Part shown: positions 15,927 through 25,000 of the stretch, piece after piece
Layout of the letters: each line of letters opens with the position of its first letter
Numbering within the stretch: the first letter of the stretch is position 1
From: JAJTFW01 sp046330075
GTDB taxonomy: Bacteria; Bacteroidota; Bacteroidia; AKYH767-A; OLB10
NCBI GenBank assembly: GCA_046330075.1
Contig: JAXLTL010000001.1
Span: forward strand, 1,375,707 to 1,439,706
Length of the DNA stretch: 64,000 nt
Direction: 5' to 3'
The notes under the pieces: generated by a model
What the model was told of the DNA's origin: nothing
The model's input: only the letters and a program-made list of their open reading frames with translations
The model's database searches: none
Position numbers and translations under genes: made by a program

Positions 15927-16074
<148 letters not shown>

Positions 16075-16082
16075 AGGGGCTG

Positions 16083-16115
16083 CAAAAATACAACGCTCAG
16101 AGGGACAAAATCAAA
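16083..16115 (-). promoter_or_regulatory. Promoter of tRNA-Gly
   Basis: On the minus strand TATTTTTG (16083-16090) matches TAnnTTTG and lies eight bases before the tRNA. TTTG at 16112-16115 is 21 bases upstream and could be the -33 element. It fits in the short gap after mutS. Confidence 0.55.
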
Positions 16116-16117
16116 TT

Positions 16118-18751
16118 TCAGGCATTTAAATTCGCTTTCTCTCTGGAAATCAGCTTTTTAATTTCATTAAGCTTCATCAATGCTTCTACCGGAGTAAGCG
16201 TATTAATGTCTGTTTGCAGAATCTCGTCACGGATCTGTTCGAGCACCGGATCATCGAGCTGGAAGAAACTCAGCTGCAGTTCATCGCGGTGCTGACGCTG
16301 TAAGGCAACTTTATTCAGTTCGCTGCTGCTATGTGCCTTCTCCAGCGTTTGGAGCATCTCCTTTGCCCTGTGAATCACAGGAGATGGCATTCCAGCCATG
16401 CGGGCTACATGAATTCCAAAACTATGTTCACTTCCGCCCGGCACGAGCTTGCGCAGGAAGAGCACCTGATTTCCGCTTTCACGAATAGCAATATTGTAGT
16501 TTTTAATGCGCGGGAATTGAGCCGCCATCTCATTCAGTTCATGATAGTGGGTAGCGAACAGCGTTTTTGCACGGGACCCCGGATGTTCATGCAGATACTC
16601 GGCAATGGCCCATGCAATCGATATACCGTCGTATGTGCTGGTGCCACGACCAATCTCATCCAACAGCACCAGACTCCGTGAACTGATGTTGTGTAAAATG
16701 CTGGCGGTTTCATTCATCTCTACCATAAAAGTGGATTCGCCCTGCGAAAGATTGTCAGAGGCTCCCACCCTGGTAAATATTTTATCAACGATGCCGATGT
16801 CTGCATGCGAAGCCGGTACAAAACAACCGGTCTGAGCCATCAGTACGATGAGTGCTGTTTGTCGCAGTACCGCACTCTTACCAGCCATATTCGGACTGGT
16901 AATGATGATGATCTGTTGCTTTTCATCATCGAGATATACATCGTTGGGAATATAGCTTTCGCCGAGCGGCAATTGCTGTTCGAGCACCGGATGACGGCCA
17001 CCCACGATATTCAGTATCTGGCCTTCGTTGAGATGAGGTTTTACATACCCGTTCTTCAACGAAACCTGTGCGAAACTGCAGAGGCAATCCATTCGTGCCA
17101 GTTCTACCGCATTGGCCTGTAAAGATGGAATGTAGCCTGTCATGAATTCCAGTAATTCATTGTAGAGTCTTTCTTCAATGACACTGATTTTCTCTTCTGC
17201 GCCGAGAATTTTCTCTTCGTATATCTTCAGCTCTTCCGTGATGTACCTTTCGGCATTGGTGAGTGTTTGTTTACGTACCCAGGATGCCGGAACTTTATTT
17301 TTATGCGCGTTGGTGACTTCGATGTAATAACCAAACACGTTATTGTATGCGATCTTGAGGGATGGAATTCCGGTCTTCTCAATTTCCTCCCGTTGAATTT
17401 TCAGCAAATAATCTTTGCCTTCAAACGCCAATGTGCGCAGTTCATCCAGTTCTGCATGATAACCCGACCGTATAGCTCCACCTTTGTTGAGCAATGCAGG
17501 TGGATCATCCGATAGAGCCGACTCGAGTTTATGCAACAGTTCATGGCAGGGATGTAATCTGTCGCCGATGGCCACAAATCCCGGATGACCTGAGGAGGTG
17601 AGTGTATTTTTAAGTGGTGTGAGCAGTTGCAGCGAACGGCGCAGTTGCAGCGCCTCTCTCGGCCCGAGTTTACGGATGGCGATGCGGGAAGAAATACGCT
17701 CAAGGTCTCCCATGCCCTTTAACTGAACCTGAAACTCTTCAAGCAGCGCCGTATTTTTCGTTAAGGCTTCAACGTTATTAAGTCTGTCTTGCACGGGCAG
17801 CAGTTCCTTGAGCGGCATCAGCAGCCAGCGCCGCAGCATACGTCCGCCCATGGGTGAAACAGTATCATCCAGCACATCGAGCAAGGTGCGTGCATTGTCG
17901 TGTGGGGAACTGACCAGTTCAAGGTTACGGATTGTAAACCGGTCGAGCCAAACATACCGGTCTTCTTCCATCCTGCTCAGTGAAGAGATGTGAACGAGGG
18001 CTTCCTGCCGTGTTTGCTGGAGATAATGCAAGGCCGCTCCGGCAGCGATGATGCCCGATTCAAAGGCGTCTACACCAAAGCCCTTCAGCGAGCTGGTTTG
18101 AAAGTGTTTCTGAAGTGTTTCCCGGGCAAAGAGGGATTGAAAAGCCCAGTCGTCGAGCATATACATATAAAACCGGTTGCCATAACGCTGTTCAAAATCC
18201 TGCCGTGCAGCACGAGGTACGAGTACCTCAGTGGGCTGGAAACTCTGCAAGAGTTTATCAATGTATTCAGCCTTACCTTCAGCCACATAAAATTCGCCGG
18301 TGCTGGCATCTGCGAGGGCAAGTCCCGATGGTTGCGTTTTTGAAGCTGGATACCAGGCAGCGAGGAAGTTATTCGATTTATGATCGAGGATTTTATCACT
18401 GAAGGTAACTCCGGGTGTTACCACTTCTGTAACGCCACGCTTTACGATTTTTTTAGTGGTTTTAGGATCTTCGAGTTGATCACAGATTGCGACCCTCATG
18501 CCGGCCCTGACCAGTTTGGGCAGATATGTTTCCAGCGAATGGTGCGGAAAACCGGCCAGGTCCATCTCGGAAGCTGAACCGTTACTGCGTTTGGTAAGCA
18601 CAATCCCAAGTACTTTCGAGGCTTTCACGGCATCCTCGTTAAACGTTTCATAAAAATCTCCTACCCTGAAAAGCAGTAGGGCATCAGGGTACTTTGCCTT
18701 GATGCTGTTGTATTGCTGCATGAGCGGGGTTTCCTCTTTCACGGCTATCAC
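16118..18751 (-). CDS. mutS: DNA mismatch repair protein MutS
   Basis: An 877-residue MutS of full length. The N-terminal mismatch-binding motif is intact (LLLFRVGDFYETFNEDA, with the F-x-E pair in DFYETF). The ATPase has a Walker A region ITSPNMAGKS near residue 618, Walker B with DEIGRGTSTYDG, and the conserved THYHEL. The first Walker A glycine, usually in G-P-N-M-x-G-K-S, appears as serine here. The start is GTG at 18751, giving VIAVKEETPLMQQYNSIK, which matches family N-termini; an ATG ten codons later is less likely. It is divergent from the TrmH-family gene with only 27 bases between starts. MutS recognises base mismatches and recruits MutL. Confidence 0.97.
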   Translation of the reverse strand: MIAVKEETPLMQQYNSIKAKYPDALLLFRVGDFYETFNEDAVKASKVLGIVLTKRSNGSASEMDLAGFPHHSLETYLPKLVRAGMRVAICDQLEDPKTTKKIVKRGVTEVVTPGVTFSDKILDHKSNNFLAAWYPASKTQPSGLALADASTGEFYVAEGKAEYIDKLLQSFQPTEVLVPRAARQDFEQRYGNRFYMYMLDDWAFQSLFARETLQKHFQTSSLKGFGVDAFESGIIAAGAALHYLQQTRQEALVHISSLSRMEEDRYVWLDRFTIRNLELVSSPHDNARTLLDVLDDTVSPMGGRMLRRWLLMPLKELLPVQDRLNNVEALTKNTALLEEFQVQLKGMGDLERISSRIAIRKLGPREALQLRRSLQLLTPLKNTLTSSGHPGFVAIGDRLHPCHELLHKLESALSDDPPALLNKGGAIRSGYHAELDELRTLAFEGKDYLLKIQREEIEKTGIPSLKIAYNNVFGYYIEVTNAHKNKVPASWVRKQTLTNAERYITEELKIYEEKILGAEEKISVIEERLYNELLEFMTGYIPSLQANAVELARMDCLCSFAQVSLKNGYVKPHLNEGQILNIVGGRHPVLEQQLPLGESYIPNDVYLDDEKQQIIIITSPNMAGKSAVLRQTALIVLMAQTGCFVPASHADIGIVDKIFTRVGASDNLSQGESTFMVEMNETASILHNISSRSLVLLDEIGRGTSTYDGISIAWAIAEYLHEHPGSRAKTLFATHYHELNEMAAQFPRIKNYNIAIRESGNQVLFLRKLVPGGSEHSFGIHVARMAGMPSPVIHRAKEMLQTLEKAHSSSELNKVALQRQHRDELQLSFFQLDDPVLEQIRDEILQTDINTLTPVEALMKLNEIKKLISREKANLNA

Positions 18752-18759
18752 TAACTTTG
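18752..18759 (+). promoter_or_regulatory. -7 box for the TrmH-ruvC transcript
   Basis: TAACTTTG matches the Bacteroidota TAnnTTTG element. It lies in the 27-base gap between the divergent mutS and TrmH-family starts, 19 bases before the GTG at 18779. The -33 element would lie within the mutS 5' end. Confidence 0.5.
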
Positions 18760-18778
18760 CGCTAAGATACCCATTCGC

Positions 18779-19318
18779 GTGCAGAAGCTGAAGAACGAAG
18801 AACTAGGCCGCCCCGACCTATCTGCTTATCAACAGATAAAGAAATTACCGGTTATTCTGGTACTCGACAATGTACGCAGTGCACTCAATGTGGGGTCTGT
18901 TTTCCGCAGTTCCGACGCGTTCCGCATACAGGCTATTTACCTCTGTGGTATCACAGCCTGTCCGCCTCAGAAAGAAGTACTCAAGACTGCCCTGGGCGCC
19001 ACCGAATCGGTACCGTGGAAACACTTCGGACAAACACTGGAAGCGGTCCGTTCGCTGCAGCAGGAAGGATTTAAAGTTTACGCCATGGAACAGGTTCGCG
19101 GAAGTATTTCGCTTGCCGGCTTTGAGCCCGGCGACTCCCCGGTTGCCGTCGTTTTTGGTCACGAGATGGACGGTGTGGCGCAGGAAGTAATTGATGCGTG
19201 TGACGGATGCCTCGAAATTGAACAGGAAGGCACCAAACATTCGCTCAATGTTTCTGTGTGTGCCGGTATTGTTTGCTGGGAACTTCATCGTAAACTTGCG
19301 GCAAAGCATGACAGCTAA
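18779..19318 (+). CDS. TrmH/SpoU-family RNA 2'-O-methyltransferase
   Basis: A 179-residue SPOUT methyltransferase of the TrmH (SpoU) family, transferring a methyl group from S-adenosylmethionine to a ribose 2'-OH in tRNA or rRNA. The three family motifs are visible: motif 1 NVRSALNVGSVFRSSDAF, motif 2 VVFGHEMDGV, motif 3 HSLNVSVCAGIVCWEL, which forms the trefoil knot. It lacks the N-terminal substrate-binding domain of the larger rRNA enzymes. The start is GTG at 18779. The 3' end overlaps ruvC by 11 bases, indicating translational coupling. The modified nucleotide cannot be assigned. Confidence 0.9.
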   Translation: MQKLKNEELGRPDLSAYQQIKKLPVILVLDNVRSALNVGSVFRSSDAFRIQAIYLCGITACPPQKEVLKTALGATESVPWKHFGQTLEAVRSLQQEGFKVYAMEQVRGSISLAGFEPGDSPVAVVFGHEMDGVAQEVIDACDGCLEIEQEGTKHSLNVSVCAGIVCWELHRKLAAKHDS

Positions 19319-19913
19319 ATCCACAGAGCGTATTATCCTCGGCATCGACCCCGGCACCGTGGTGATGGGGTATGCTGTCATTTCGGCAAACGGAAATAAA
19401 TTACGTCTGATAACTGCCGGTGTTTTAAAGATGACTTCCGACGACCATCACTTCGACCGGTTGAAGGATATTTTCGACACTGTGAGTGAACTGATCAGCA
19501 ATCATCATCCTGATGAACTCTCCATCGAAGAGCCTTTTTATGGAAAGAACGTGCAGTCGATGCTGAAGCTGGGAAGAGCGCAGGGCGTAGCCATGGCTGC
19601 CGCGCTGCACCGGCAGATTCCGGTTTTCGGCTACTCTCCCCGACTTATCAAACAATCTATCACCGGCAAGGGTAGTGCCTCCAAGGAACAGGTTGCGGCC
19701 ATGTTGCAACGGCTGCTGCAATTTGAACAGCGCCCGAAATTTCTGGATGCCACCGATGCCATGGGAGTTGCCGTATGTCATTTTTTTCAGACAGGGAGCA
19801 TACATCAGCAAACCACACCTGCGAAAAAACAACAGGCCGTAAAAGAAGGGAAGAAGAAGTACACCGGCTGGGAGGCCTTTATTCAGGAGAATCCCAAAAG
19901 GGCAAAAAAGTAA
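19308..19913 (+). CDS. ruvC: Holliday junction resolvase RuvC
   Basis: A 201-residue RuvC endonuclease. The acidic catalytic residues are in place: D14 (LGIDPGT), E74 (LSIEEPFYGKN) and D147/D150 (FLDATDAMGVAVCH). It cuts Holliday junctions symmetrically in the RuvABC pathway. The ATG at 19308 is chosen because it begins next to the conserved first strand; the longer frame upstream lies within the TrmH-family gene. The C-terminal 35 residues are a basic extension (KKQQAVKEGKKKY) beyond the E. coli length. The gene is co-transcribed with the methyltransferase gene and ends at a hairpin shared with the convergent HIT gene. Confidence 0.95.
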   Translation: MTAKSTERIILGIDPGTVVMGYAVISANGNKLRLITAGVLKMTSDDHHFDRLKDIFDTVSELISNHHPDELSIEEPFYGKNVQSMLKLGRAQGVAMAAALHRQIPVFGYSPRLIKQSITGKGSASKEQVAAMLQRLLQFEQRPKFLDATDAMGVAVCHFFQTGSIHQQTTPAKKQQAVKEGKKKYTGWEAFIQENPKRAKK

Positions 19914-19932
19914 TCAGTATCCGGAGAGAAAA

Positions 19933-19960
19933 AAGGCCTCTTTCATCAGAAAGAAGCCTT
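19933..19960. terminator. Bidirectional terminator between ruvC and HIT genes
   Basis: AAGGCcTCTTTC-atca-GAAAGAaGCCTT, flanked by A and T runs on both sides. It overlaps the last codons of the HIT-family gene on the minus strand and serves both convergent genes. Confidence 0.75.
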
Positions 19961-20338
19961 GATTTTTTCAGCTGTGGCGGCCAGTTCTCCGGGAGAAGGC
20001 TGCAGCTTTGGCTTTGAAAAATTAATATCGCCGACGTGATTGAGCGGCACCAGATGAATATGAGCATGTGGTACTTCCAGTCCGATAACGGCGATGCCTA
20101 TCCGTTTACAGGGCACCGCCTTTTCGATGGCCGGGGCCACACTTCGGGCAAACGACCAGAGGCGTTTAAAAAAGTCATCTTCCAGATCAAAGATATAATC
20201 CACCTCTTTCTTTGGAATGACAAGGGTATGTCCTTCTACCAGCGGCATGATGTCCAGAAAAGCCAGAAACTCCTCTGTTTCTGCAATCTTATGACAGGGA
20301 ATTTCGCCATTGATAATTTTCGTGAAGATACTTGCCAT
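19946..20338 (-). CDS. HIT-family (HINT-like) nucleotide hydrolase
   Basis: A 130-residue histidine-triad protein. The signature HAHIHLVPL (H-x-H-x-H) lies near residues 92-97, and the N-terminal IFTKIINGEIPCHKI and GHTLVIPKKEV blocks are those of the HINT branch. These cytoplasmic enzymes hydrolyse nucleoside phosphoramidates or aminoacyl-adenylates. The start at 20338 follows the greA stop by two bases, so it is the second gene of a greA-HIT operon, a pairing found in Bacteroidota. The terminator hairpin overlaps its 3' end. Confidence 0.93.
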   Translation of the reverse strand: MASIFTKIINGEIPCHKIAETEEFLAFLDIMPLVEGHTLVIPKKEVDYIFDLEDDFFKRLWSFARSVAPAIEKAVPCKRIGIAVIGLEVPHAHIHLVPLNHVGDINFSKPKLQPSPGELAATAEKIKASF

Positions 20339-20340
20339 GA

Positions 20341-20820
20341 TCAGGATGCCAGTGAGATTTCAAGGACTTCGAATTTCATCACACCGCCCGGCGTGGTAAT
20401 ATCGGCGATCTCGCCCACCTTCTTACCTAACAATCCTTTGCCGATTGGTGACGACACCGATATCTTGCCTGATTTCAGGTCAGCTTCGTTTTCAGCCACC
20501 AGGGTGTAACACATTTCAGCCTTATTGGTGGTATTGCGGATTTTTACTTTGCACAAAACCGAAACTTTGGAGGTGTCCAGTTTCGATTCATCGATGATGC
20601 GTACGCTGGCCACCAGCTCTTCCATTTTCGATATCTTCAGTTCGAGGAGTCCCTGAGCATCCTTTGCAGCATCGTATTCAGCATTTTCTGAAAGGTCACC
20701 TTTATCACGAGCCTCTGCAATCTGCCTGGAGATACCCGGACGTTCCACCGTTTTCAGGTGATTGAGTTCTTCCTGCAGCTTTTTTAATCCTTCTTCGGTG
20801 AGGTATGTAATCTTTGACAT
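20341..20820 (-). CDS. greA: Transcription elongation factor GreA
   Basis: A 159-residue GreA. The N-terminal antiparallel coiled coil carries the tip motif GDLSENAEYDAAK with the acidic pair D and E that stimulates transcript cleavage by RNA polymerase. The C-terminal FKBP-like domain contains VSSPIGKGLLGKKVGEI. It rescues backtracked RNA polymerase. Length is as expected. A hairpin upstream at 20857-20890 separates it from the PorV-like gene; HIT follows immediately. Confidence 0.96.
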   Translation of the reverse strand: MSKITYLTEEGLKKLQEELNHLKTVERPGISRQIAEARDKGDLSENAEYDAAKDAQGLLELKISKMEELVASVRIIDESKLDTSKVSVLCKVKIRNTTNKAEMCYTLVAENEADLKSGKISVSSPIGKGLLGKKVGEIADITTPGGVMKFEVLEISLAS

Positions 20821-20856
20821 GTTATTAAACTATTCTGGGTGTGTCATGAATAAGAC

Positions 20857-20890
20857 GGAAGACCTCTCCCTGTGCAGGGAGAGGTCTTCC
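20857..20890. terminator. Strong hairpin between PorV-like gene and greA
   Basis: GGAAGACCTCTCCCTG and CAGGGAGAGGTCTTCC are perfect 16-base arms with two bases between them. It lies 20 bases after the PorV-like stop on the minus strand. There is no long U-tract, but the stability and position fit a terminator for the receptor operon. Confidence 0.6.
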
Positions 20891-20910
20891 GAATAATTAA
20901 TTAATGATGA

Positions 20911-21975
20911 TCAGAGGTTGAACCGAACGCCAATGGTATGTGTACCATCAAACGTTTTGGTAGAACGGTATCCGTAATCAACACCGAAAGTCTTGCCGGA
21001 TTTACCAAGGTTTACAACAACGCTTGCGCCTGCTGTAAGTCCGAGGTTGGCAGAAATCTCCTGATCAACGATAGCGTTTTTATCTTTCTTATCAATTGTA
21101 TATCCGGCGCGCAGCATGAACATTTTGCGGAAACCGTATTCGGCACCTAATGCAATCTGGTCGCGGATGAATGAATTGGAAGTGAAAGAGAACATAGGAG
21201 TCAAACGGTGATCTTCCTTCAGTTTAATGTCGTAAGAGATACCGATTGAAACCAATGAAGGCATTTCGAAACGTTCTACGCGTTGTTGCTGGAGAACATT
21301 GATGTTGGAGCTGGCATTATCGTTACGATAAGAGAGACCTTCACCATCGAACTTCATCGGTGTTCCTACGTTACGCAGAGCGATACCGAATTTCAGGTTA
21401 TCCTTATCCTCGTTAAAGCCGGTGATATACTGGATACCTGCATCCAGTACTACGCCCTGTGCTTTTACGTCGTTGATAGATTCTGAAATCATACGGATCG
21501 ACAAACCACCATAGATACTGTTACTGAATTCTTTCGCGTAACTGAATCCTACAGTGAGGAATTGGGGAGAATACGTTCCCAATCCGCCATCCGGTTGTGC
21601 TTCGGTGGTACGTTCGATATCACCGAAACGCATAGAGGTTACTGTCAGGCCCATTGAACCGGACTCACCTACTTTTTGACCGACACCGAAAGAACTGATT
21701 TTAATATCGGTACCGCGCATCCAATCTGTCTGAGCGAATACGACTTCAGTTCCTTTGTTGAAGCCAAGACCGGCCACGTTCAGGCTGACAGCTTCAATGC
21801 CGCGCACAAGCGCCACATTAGCCCCGCCAAATCCTGCAGTGCGGGCCCAGGGATTAATCAGGAGTTCATTGGCTCCTGCCTGGCCGGCACGGTCTTCATT
21901 TCCTGCAACTGCCGGCTTAACCGTGAGGCTCATTGCCACGCCGACAGCTGATATATATACTAGAAGTTTTTTCAT
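20911..21975 (-). CDS. PorV/PorQ-family outer membrane beta-barrel protein
   Basis: A 354-residue outer membrane protein of the PorV/PorQ family (FadL-like barrel). The signal peptide ends near KPAVAG. The mature start has the family block ELLINPWARTAGFGGANVAL and then VSLNVAGLGFNKGTEVVFAQ; later strands alternate and the chain ends with an aromatic/hydrophobic strand (THTIGVRFNL). PorV shuttles T9SS cargo from the translocon to the attachment complex, and paralogues are often encoded beside particular cargo genes. Here it is last in an operon after the 1404-residue secreted protein and a TonB-dependent receptor, suggesting it acts with those partners. Confidence 0.85.
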   Translation of the reverse strand: MKKLLVYISAVGVAMSLTVKPAVAGNEDRAGQAGANELLINPWARTAGFGGANVALVRGIEAVSLNVAGLGFNKGTEVVFAQTDWMRGTDIKISSFGVGQKVGESGSMGLTVTSMRFGDIERTTEAQPDGGLGTYSPQFLTVGFSYAKEFSNSIYGGLSIRMISESINDVKAQGVVLDAGIQYITGFNEDKDNLKFGIALRNVGTPMKFDGEGLSYRNDNASSNINVLQQQRVERFEMPSLVSIGISYDIKLKEDHRLTPMFSFTSNSFIRDQIALGAEYGFRKMFMLRAGYTIDKKDKNAIVDQEISANLGLTAGASVVVNLGKSGKTFGVDYGYRSTKTFDGTHTIGVRFNL

Positions 21976-22009
21976 AAGAATCAGGGTTGTGAATTAAACC
22001 GTTAAGCAA

Positions 22010-25000
22010 TTAGAAGGAGTCAAGGTCAATCGGGCGCATGATACCGAACCATTTCACCACTTTCTCACCGAGTTCACCGGCGTCAACATGGATAATGTAC
22101 ATACCACTGGCCACAGTAATACCGGCTGTATTTTTCAGATCCCAGTCGAGCGTAGTAGCCTGGTTGAAGTCAACACCTTCTACTACTGAACTTCCTGTGG
22201 AGAGATCTGATCCTACATCACGCTTGTACTGACGCACCAGCGTTCCGTTCACTGTATAGATAGACACCGTACACTTTCTTGGAAGGTTGGTAATTCTAAC
22301 CCTGTTATCCAACTGATCTTTACGTGTCTTTTCGTAAGACGAATATGCATAATACGGATTCGGAACTACGCGGATGTAATCCAGCGCATTCTTCGCTACA
22401 TCTGTCACACCGGTAGTAGCTTCGGAGCTTCCCGGAATGGTGAATTTGTAGTAAGGATTAGATGCATTTTGTGCAGCTGCACCGCTGGAAAGGAATGTTC
22501 CGTAGTTTTTCACGATACGAATACGAACACGGGTTTCAGTTTCATTGTCCTGATGACCTGCAGCAACAATCGGAAGTGTAGTCCAGATTGCTCCACGGAA
22601 GCCAAGACGTTTTGTAGAAGATGTGTTCGGTTCAATAGTTGAACGGATTTTCGCGCAACCATCGTAGATCGGGAAGTCTGCTGCTCCTGAACCTGTTTTG
22701 TTGAATACCCAGATATAGTGCATTCCACCCCATGCCATACGACCGTTATCATCATAACCGGTATTGGTAGTCGGGTTGAATCTCATATCCTGAGTGTTTT
22801 CACCTGCGAGTGCTGAGTTTTCACCGAAGGCGATGTTCAGACGCTCACCGGTTTCTACGTTGATAGCATAACCCGGGAACCAGCCCATACCTTCAGCGTT
22901 GATATAATCTGCATCCTCTGGATCGGTAGTTACCACTCCGTCGCCAGGGTTACCGTTTTTGTCAACGGATGGCTGCTTACGACGACCGAGGTTGGTTGCA
23001 CCACCCACAGTAGGCATGGTATCTTCACCAGTTTCAAATACTACACAACGGCTCCATTTTGATTTATCGCTGGTGAACACAACGTCCACACTGTTGTAGT
23101 AATCCCATGAGTTAATCACGTTTAACAGGTCATCAAACTTAGGAGCACCTACACCAAGACTGCTGGTTAAGCGGAAAGGAGCCCAGGTACCACCCAGTAC
23201 ATTTTCGTATACTTCGTTCGGATCGAGGAATCCACTTACGTTAACGTCACCGCCAATCGGTGAAGTAGATGGCTCTACTCCAGCACGGATCCAGTCAGCT
23301 GAATCGCTTCCATCCACATCCTTGATACCGGTAAGCCATGCTTTGGAAGGATCTTTATAGGTAATGGTAGCTTCCAGGAATCCGTTTCCTGCAACGATGT
23401 TACCTGCATTGTCTTTCGCGCCAATCACTTTATCCGGAACAGTATTGATATTCATTACCACTTTATTGGATTCCAGAACGAAATCACTTGGCTGGGTAAT
23501 ATCATAAGGACAACGTTCAACGGCAAGAGCTACGGTTGCAACTCCCGGTACAAATGTGCCTGAAGGATCAACGGCCAGAACATATACGGAGTCTACACCA
23601 TTGGTGCGAACGATGCGGTGGAACTGCTTATTCAATCCTGCCGGCACCGTAATACCGCTTACTGAATCCACATAAACATATCCGCCAACCTTGTAAGCAT
23701 CACCTGACTGCACATGCAGTAACAACGAATCCGCTTCGCCTGCAAGACCCTGCACAATATCTACTCCGTTCAACGCTCTGTTAACAGCATTCTCTGTCAG
23801 CAAACCGTAATGACTGGTATTAGTCAGACCTTCGAAACGAAGGTTGTAAGTTCCGCCTTTCACGCCAATCGGATCATAGATATATGGATTGATTGGTCCG
23901 CGTCCAGCTTCATAAACCGGATTCAGGGAACGGTGTGGTGCTCCGCTCATCGCCTCATCAATGGATGCCTGCGTCATATCGAGCACGTTGCCACCGTTAC
24001 CGGTTCCTTCAATTCGGGTTACTACCACACCATCGCCATACTGTGAATTGAGCACCATACCGCCGTTATGAACAACAGGCTTGTGCGGAATTCCGGAGTA
24101 CACTTTTACATTCTTACGGCCTTGCAGGTAAGGTTCTTTCTGCTGTTTGGTTTCATCCGGAGCCATTGGGTCAAACGGACGATAGTTGTTGTAAGCATAA
24201 GATACTGCAAGGAAGTAATAAGGTCTGTAGTTCGAAAGTGCTTTCAGTGTGAAGAGATCCTGCGTGATTTCGAAGGTCTGTTTCAGTCCCTGATCAGCAT
24301 CTTCTGTTTTCTGAGTAGGCACATATGCATTCAGGAAGTTATCGTAAGAGAAGTTGATGAGTTTACCTACTCCATCTTTGATATCCAGCTGTGCAATCAG
24401 TTTTGCTTTTGCAGGATCATTGATATCAGCTACCGATACGTTCTCATCGGCTACCTGATACAGTTTGTAACCCTGGAATTTATAGCTCTTCTCATCGGTA
24501 GTCAGTGTATCCGGAACGAAGGTTGTATCGTTCACCTGATCAATGATTACGCCCGGGATATTCGGATCAAGCTGAGAGTAGAGTTCTGTTTTATTGGTTT
24601 TAGTGCCTTCGAAAGAAAGAATCAGTTTCTGATCCATTTCGCGGATAGCTACAGCAGGAGCATCCGGACCATCCAGTACGCCGAAGCAGTTACGGAACAG
24701 TGCCTGTGCCAATGCATCACTACGTTTCACAACACTTACTGAAGCGAGCGGTCCGCCGGTTGTTGCACGTCCCCAAACTACACCGGTAGTGATATAGTTA
24801 ACAGCACCTGGCTGGAGGGTGAACGTACCTGCTGACTGAAGGAAACGCATATCATCCGGCTGGATGTTGGCCGTAACCATTGTCCAGGGTGTAGAGAAAT
24901 TAGGATCGGTATTATCCGGGAACATGTACTCACAAGGAGTAGTTGTTGCACCTGAACCCCCTCCACGTCCGTCACCACCGTAGGTGATCGGCTGACCATC

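Noticed and set aside
24068..24742. Plus-strand frame of over 200 codons inside the large secreted protein gene
   Set aside because: Antisense shadow; cysteine- and isoleucine-rich translation with no family features.
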